17,449 nucleotides of DNA from positions 1 through 17,449 of the forward strand of contig CAYGZA010000107.1 in NCBI GenBank assembly GCA_964354135.1. The letters are read 5' to 3'. The translations under genes were made by a program, and so were the position numbers. The stretch comes from CAYGZA01 sp964354135. GTDB lineage: Bacteria > Planctomycetota > Planctomycetia > Pirellulales > Thermoguttaceae. Shown in pieces: positions 15,007 through 17,449 of this stretch. The notes under the pieces were generated by a model. It worked only from the letters and a program-made list of their open reading frames with translations. It was not told the DNA's origin and did no database searches. How positions within the stretch are numbered: the first letter of the stretch is position 1; each line of letters begins with the position of its first letter.

Positions 15007-16014
15007 ATGAACACGAAGGATCGATACTGGACCCGTCTCGAGGGAACCATGGGGGCCGCAACGGCACTACTCTTCTGGGTGGCCACGGTCTCTGCGCAGA
15101 ACCTCGACATTCAGATTCCCGTCCCGGACGAAGTCTCGCCGATCCCGGCCCGGGATGCGAGCAGCCCGTCGCACATGGAGCCCGCCGCCAAGAAACCGCG
15201 GGAGAACCTGCTACGCCGCAATCAGCGTCCGAAGCCTGCGCCTCGGCCGGCCGATGAGGCGCCGCGCTGGACGCCGAATCCCGACGAGTCAGGCACCCAG
15301 CACCGCGAGCACACCGTCACCCTGCCGCAAGGCCAGATGACGCAAAGCTGGGACCGTTCCGTGACCGAAGACGGCTACTCGACTCGCCGCGAGCAGACCT
15401 GGTCCGGCCCGGACGGCACCCCGATCCGCGAGCATGAGTCGACCATCACCGGCACTGATCCCCTCAACTTCGAGCGCGAGAAGACCATCACCCTCAAGGA
15501 CGGCCGCACGATCGAGCACAGCACCTCGCAATCGTGGGACGGGACAACGTTGGAGCGGGAGCGGACCTTCACCGGGCCCAACGGCCAGACCCGCACAAGC
15601 GAGCAGACGTGGACCCGCAACCCGCAAACGGGGGACCTGGAGAGGCTTCCGCCGCTGAGTGCGCCCCGAGCCGGCGTAACGGACGGGCCGCCTCCTCCGA
15701 GTGCGGCGACTCCCCCGATTTCGACCTCGCACCCCGATAAGAGCACCGAGCGCGGGGGGATCTTAGGAAAATGGAACCCGTTCGGCAAGCAGCCGGCGCA
15801 GTCCGAAGAGTCCGGGCCGTCGCCGCGCCGTCCTTCCGGTTTCACCCTCGGTTCCTCGGGGCGCGGGATTCCGCCGGGGAATGCCAATGGATTGGCCAAG
15901 CGTCAGCCGGGCGAGCCCGATTCCGCCCCGGCGGCTCGACGGTCGCGATTGGAGCAGCGTCTGCGGAGCGCCGCGCGCCATCGCTCTGATTCGCGGTCGG
16001 AGGGAAAGCACTAA
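15007..16014 (+). CDS. Secreted protein of unknown function with four ~28-residue repeats
   Basis: This 335-residue protein is predicted to be exported. A basic N-region is followed by GAATALLFWVATVSA with probable cleavage before Gln31. A Pro-rich stretch (40-95) leads to four repeats: about 99-126, 127-155, 156-182 and 183-212. Each begins with an (R/E)RExT motif (HREHTVTL, RREQTWSG, EREKTITL, ERERTFTG), then a P/K-x-G turn (PQG, PDG, KDG, PNG) and a strand ending at Trp or Thr. The pattern suggests a repetitive beta sheet or solenoid. The rest (215-335) is low in hydrophobic residues, rich in Pro/Ser/Gly and ends strongly basic. A strong AGGAGG eight bases before the ATG supports good translation. 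The beta-barrel gene follows on the same strand after 114 bp. I recognise no named family. Confidence 0.8.
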   Translation: MNTKDRYWTRLEGTMGAATALLFWVATVSAQNLDIQIPVPDEVSPIPARDASSPSHMEPAAKKPRENLLRRNQRPKPAPRPADEAPRWTPNPDESGTQHREHTVTLPQGQMTQSWDRSVTEDGYSTRREQTWSGPDGTPIREHESTITGTDPLNFEREKTITLKDGRTIEHSTSQSWDGTTLERERTFTGPNGQTRTSEQTWTRNPQTGDLERLPPLSAPRAGVTDGPPPPSAATPPISTSHPDKSTERGGILGKWNPFGKQPAQSEESGPSPRRPSGFTLGSSGRGIPPGNANGLAKRQPGEPDSAPAARRSRLEQRLRSAARHRSDSRSEGKH

Positions 16015-16083
16015 CCCTTCGATCCCATGCGACTGGGGCAACTGCCGGCCGCTGCAAACCGCTGACGTCGGGCAGCAGTCACG

Positions 16084-16098
16084 GCGACCGCCGGTCGC
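16084..16098 (+). repeat. Short hairpin between the secreted-protein and beta-barrel genes
   Basis: GCGACC (16084-16089) and GGTCGC (16093-16098) form a six-pair, three-base-loop GC-rich stem. It sits in the 114-bp spacer that otherwise holds nothing recognisable. No U-tract follows, so termination is only a possibility. Confidence 0.3.
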
Positions 16099-16128
16099 GA
16101 TCGCTGAGGACAACTCCCTTCCTGCCCT

Positions 16129-16932
16129 ATGGAACGACTACTACGCGGTGTCGTCGCACTGGCGCTAGTTCCCATTCTGGCGGGGAGACTGTCGGCACAA
16201 GGACATGGCCGTCCCCTGCTGCCACCGCCTGAGAACTTCGCCGCGGCCGATCGCATCACCGCGATTACCCAAGGCCGCGTCCAGATCGAGGCAGGGTACG
16301 TCTTCACCTACGACGAGGCACCCGGATTAAGGACGTGGGAGCATACCGTTCCCGATTTGCTCCTGCGGGTCGGCTTGACCGAGCGGCTGGAGGTCCGCGT
16401 CGGCTGGCCGGGCTACGTGGCGACGATCGACGACGGCCCGCTGGGCCGCACCGGCTCCGACCGCACGCTCGATCCGAACGTCGGCTTCATGCTCGACCTG
16501 TTTCCGCAGCGCGGCTGGGTGCCGCAGACGGCGGTCTTGGCGTCGGTTCCGATTACTCTTCAAGGCAATCCGTTTGCCATGGAGAGCTTGCAGCCGCTCA
16601 ACCAATTGCTCTACGCTTGGTATCCCACGGAGCGGTGGTCGTTCGGCGGGACGACCGGCTTCTCGCTGTTTGAGGAGCAGGGGGATCACTTCCTCCAATT
16701 CCAGGAGTCGTTCACCACGGACTATCTCCTGACGGAGCGGCTGGCGGCCTTCGTGGAGTGGACGGTCCTGGTCGACCACGGCTCGGCCGACGACGGTCAG
16801 CAGCACCTCTTGGGCGGCGGACTGAGTTTCCTGTGGACGGACCGCTTGGCGGTGACCTGGCGGGCGGGCGTGGGGCTGAACGAGCGGGCCCCGGATTTCC
16901 TCACCGGCGTGCGATGCGCGTTCCGGTTTTGA
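16129..16932 (+). CDS. Outer-membrane beta-barrel protein, MetA-pathway-of-phenol-degradation-like
   Basis: This 267-residue protein has a signal peptide (VVALALVPILAGRLSAQ, cleavage near residue 24). The mature part begins with a Pro-rich segment and is followed by alternating amphipathic strands: VQIEAGYVFTYDE, LLLRVGLTERLEVRVGW, WSFGGTTGFSLFEE, LAAFVEWTVL and LAVTWRAGVGLNE. It ends with Phe (CAFRF), a typical barrel closing residue. Turn sequences such as LTERLEVRVGW and 'TDRLAVTWRAGVGLN' are characteristic of the PF13557-type family, which planctomycetes often carry in many copies. The substrate, if any, is unknown. The signal peptide fixes the ATG at 16129, although no Shine-Dalgarno is visible. 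Co-transcription with the upstream secreted-protein gene is likely. The stop codon is 15 bp from a truncated gene in the same frame. Confidence 0.8.
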   Translation: MERLLRGVVALALVPILAGRLSAQGHGRPLLPPPENFAAADRITAITQGRVQIEAGYVFTYDEAPGLRTWEHTVPDLLLRVGLTERLEVRVGWPGYVATIDDGPLGRTGSDRTLDPNVGFMLDLFPQRGWVPQTAVLASVPITLQGNPFAMESLQPLNQLLYAWYPTERWSFGGTTGFSLFEEQGDHFLQFQESFTTDYLLTERLAAFVEWTVLVDHGSADDGQQHLLGGGLSFLWTDRLAVTWRAGVGLNERAPDFLTGVRCAFRF

Positions 16933-16947
16933 CGGGCCCCTGGAAGG

Positions 16948-17130
16948 GTGGTGGCGGCGTTCTACAAAGACAAGATGAAGGAGAACGGCTGGGAGGCGAA
17001 GCTCGCCATGGACACGGGCGATGGAACGCTCCTGTCCGGAACCAAAGACCACCGCACGCAGAATGCCGTCATACGCCGGGACGGCAGCAAGACGGAAATC
17101 AACCTCACCGTGATCGCGGAGGAGCGATAG
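16948..17130 (+). pseudogene. C-terminal remnant of a small 'FYKxKMxxxGW' domain protein
   Basis: Sixty codons read VVAAFYKDKMKENGW, then DGTLLSGTKDHRTQNAVIRRDG and TEINLTVIAEER. This looks like the second half of a ~110-residue domain, found in secreted or lipoprotein contexts. In that domain the 'V..FYK..L...GW' helix is followed by a strand pair, a 'K.GR' turn and a final 'GGKT.I.I' strand. The first half, and any signal peptide, is missing. The sequence starts 15 bp after the beta-barrel stop in the same frame, and the only possible starts are GTG codons at 16948 and 16951 crowded by GGAAGG. I judge it a 5'-truncated gene. A small functional cytoplasmic protein is less likely but not excluded. 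Confidence 0.55.
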
Positions 17131-17167
17131 TCCTCCCCGCGACGCGCGATGCAGGGTGACCGTCGCC

Positions 17168-17293
17168 TCAGTTCTCTCTGCCCTCGGCGGGGATTCGGGT
17201 GAGCGTGGGGAGCTTGACGGTGAACTGGGTGCCGCGGCCCGGTTCGCTTTGGACCGTGATGTCCCCGCCGTGGCCCTCGATGGTCTTCCGCGT
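17168..17293 (-). pseudogene. Histidine kinase C-terminal stump (HATPase G2-box end)
   Basis: On the minus strand TRKTIEGHGGDITVQSEPG, followed by RGTQFTVKLPTLTRIP and a stop, matches the last ~40 residues of a histidine kinase ATPase domain. Such domains end with 'xIVExHGGxIxVxSxPGxGTxFxVxLP'. The preceding GLGL loop, the N and G1 boxes, and the phospho-accepting His are all absent. The sequence upstream of Thr (17293) reads AAAERAAS and does not match a kinase in any frame. The open frame itself continues to 17440 but has no kinase features there. This is a truncated relic, not a functional gene. It points toward the NtrC-type regulator 2.4 kb away. Confidence 0.75.
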
Positions 17294-17301
17294 CGAAGCC
17301 G

Positions 17302-17424
17302 CCCTCTCGGCAGCCGCGAACCGTCGCTCACCGTGGAATGAGCGATCTCCAACACACGCGCGGCCGCCTCCCAGGGGACCGATAGCCGCGTGGCTAAGGG
17401 CGCGCTCATAAATAACTTGAACAA
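17302..17424 (-). other. Possible helix-turn-helix coding fragment next to the kinase stump
   Basis: In a different minus-strand frame, residues from a TTG at 17424 read LATRLSVPWEAAARVLEIAHSTVSD up to about 17323 (given here as a short description, not a gene). The pattern AA-x-x-L-x-I-x-x-STV resembles the DNA-binding helices at the start of many transposases and regulators. The frame then runs into low-complexity Arg/Pro sequence antisense to the kinase stump. It may be the remnant of a mobile element responsible for the truncations, or chance in GC-rich DNA. Confidence 0.2.
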
Positions 17425-17449
17425 ATTGGTATTGCCTCATCAGGGAGAT

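Overview
The window is GC-rich, tightly packed bacterial chromosome, most likely from a member of the Planctomycetota (Pirellulales-like). This is an inference from several traits: a fused 3-dehydroquinase/shikimate dehydrogenase, a CxxC-less enlarged prepilin peptidase, outer-membrane proteins of the MetA-pathway type, an NtrC-type regulator and short heptanucleotide repeats between genes. No rRNA or other marker is present to settle it. No tRNA, rRNA, CRISPR array or intact insertion sequence was seen.

Positions 1 to about 14,780 are read entirely on the minus strand, so transcription runs from right to left. In that order the genes are: an NtrC-family response regulator (14777-13377); a single-chain type IIG restriction-modification enzyme starting 17 bp after it (13359-10432); mutL (10313-8409); aroDE fusion (8283-6781), aroK (6765-6226) and a prepilin peptidase (6229-4949) as one tight operon; a 61-residue membrane protein (4852-4667); an unrecognised 177-residue protein (4608-4075); an OmpA-type lipoprotein (3897-3067); hisH (2844-2236), hisA (2116-1397) and an EF-G-like GTPase (1374 to beyond the left edge). 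The aro genes cover three consecutive shikimate steps. hisH and hisA serve histidine synthesis; the synthase partner hisF is not in the window.

After a 229-bp divergent spacer, the plus strand carries a secreted protein with four internal ~28-residue repeats (15007-16014) and a signal-peptide-bearing beta-barrel protein (16129-16932). To the right of these lies a scar. The C-terminal half of a small domain (16948-17130, plus) faces the last ~40 residues of a histidine kinase (17293-17168, minus). Neither has its front part.

The most unusual signals are two sets of heptanucleotide repeats. One is an eight-unit array at 2968-3023. The other is a GGGYYRG-like family at three gene junctions, touching stop or start codons of aroDE/aroK, mutL and the regulator/R-M pair. 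The truncated-gene junction at the right end, and the NtrC regulator left without an intact kinase but placed directly in front of an R-M gene, also deserve a second look. I found no convincing undescribed multi-gene system.
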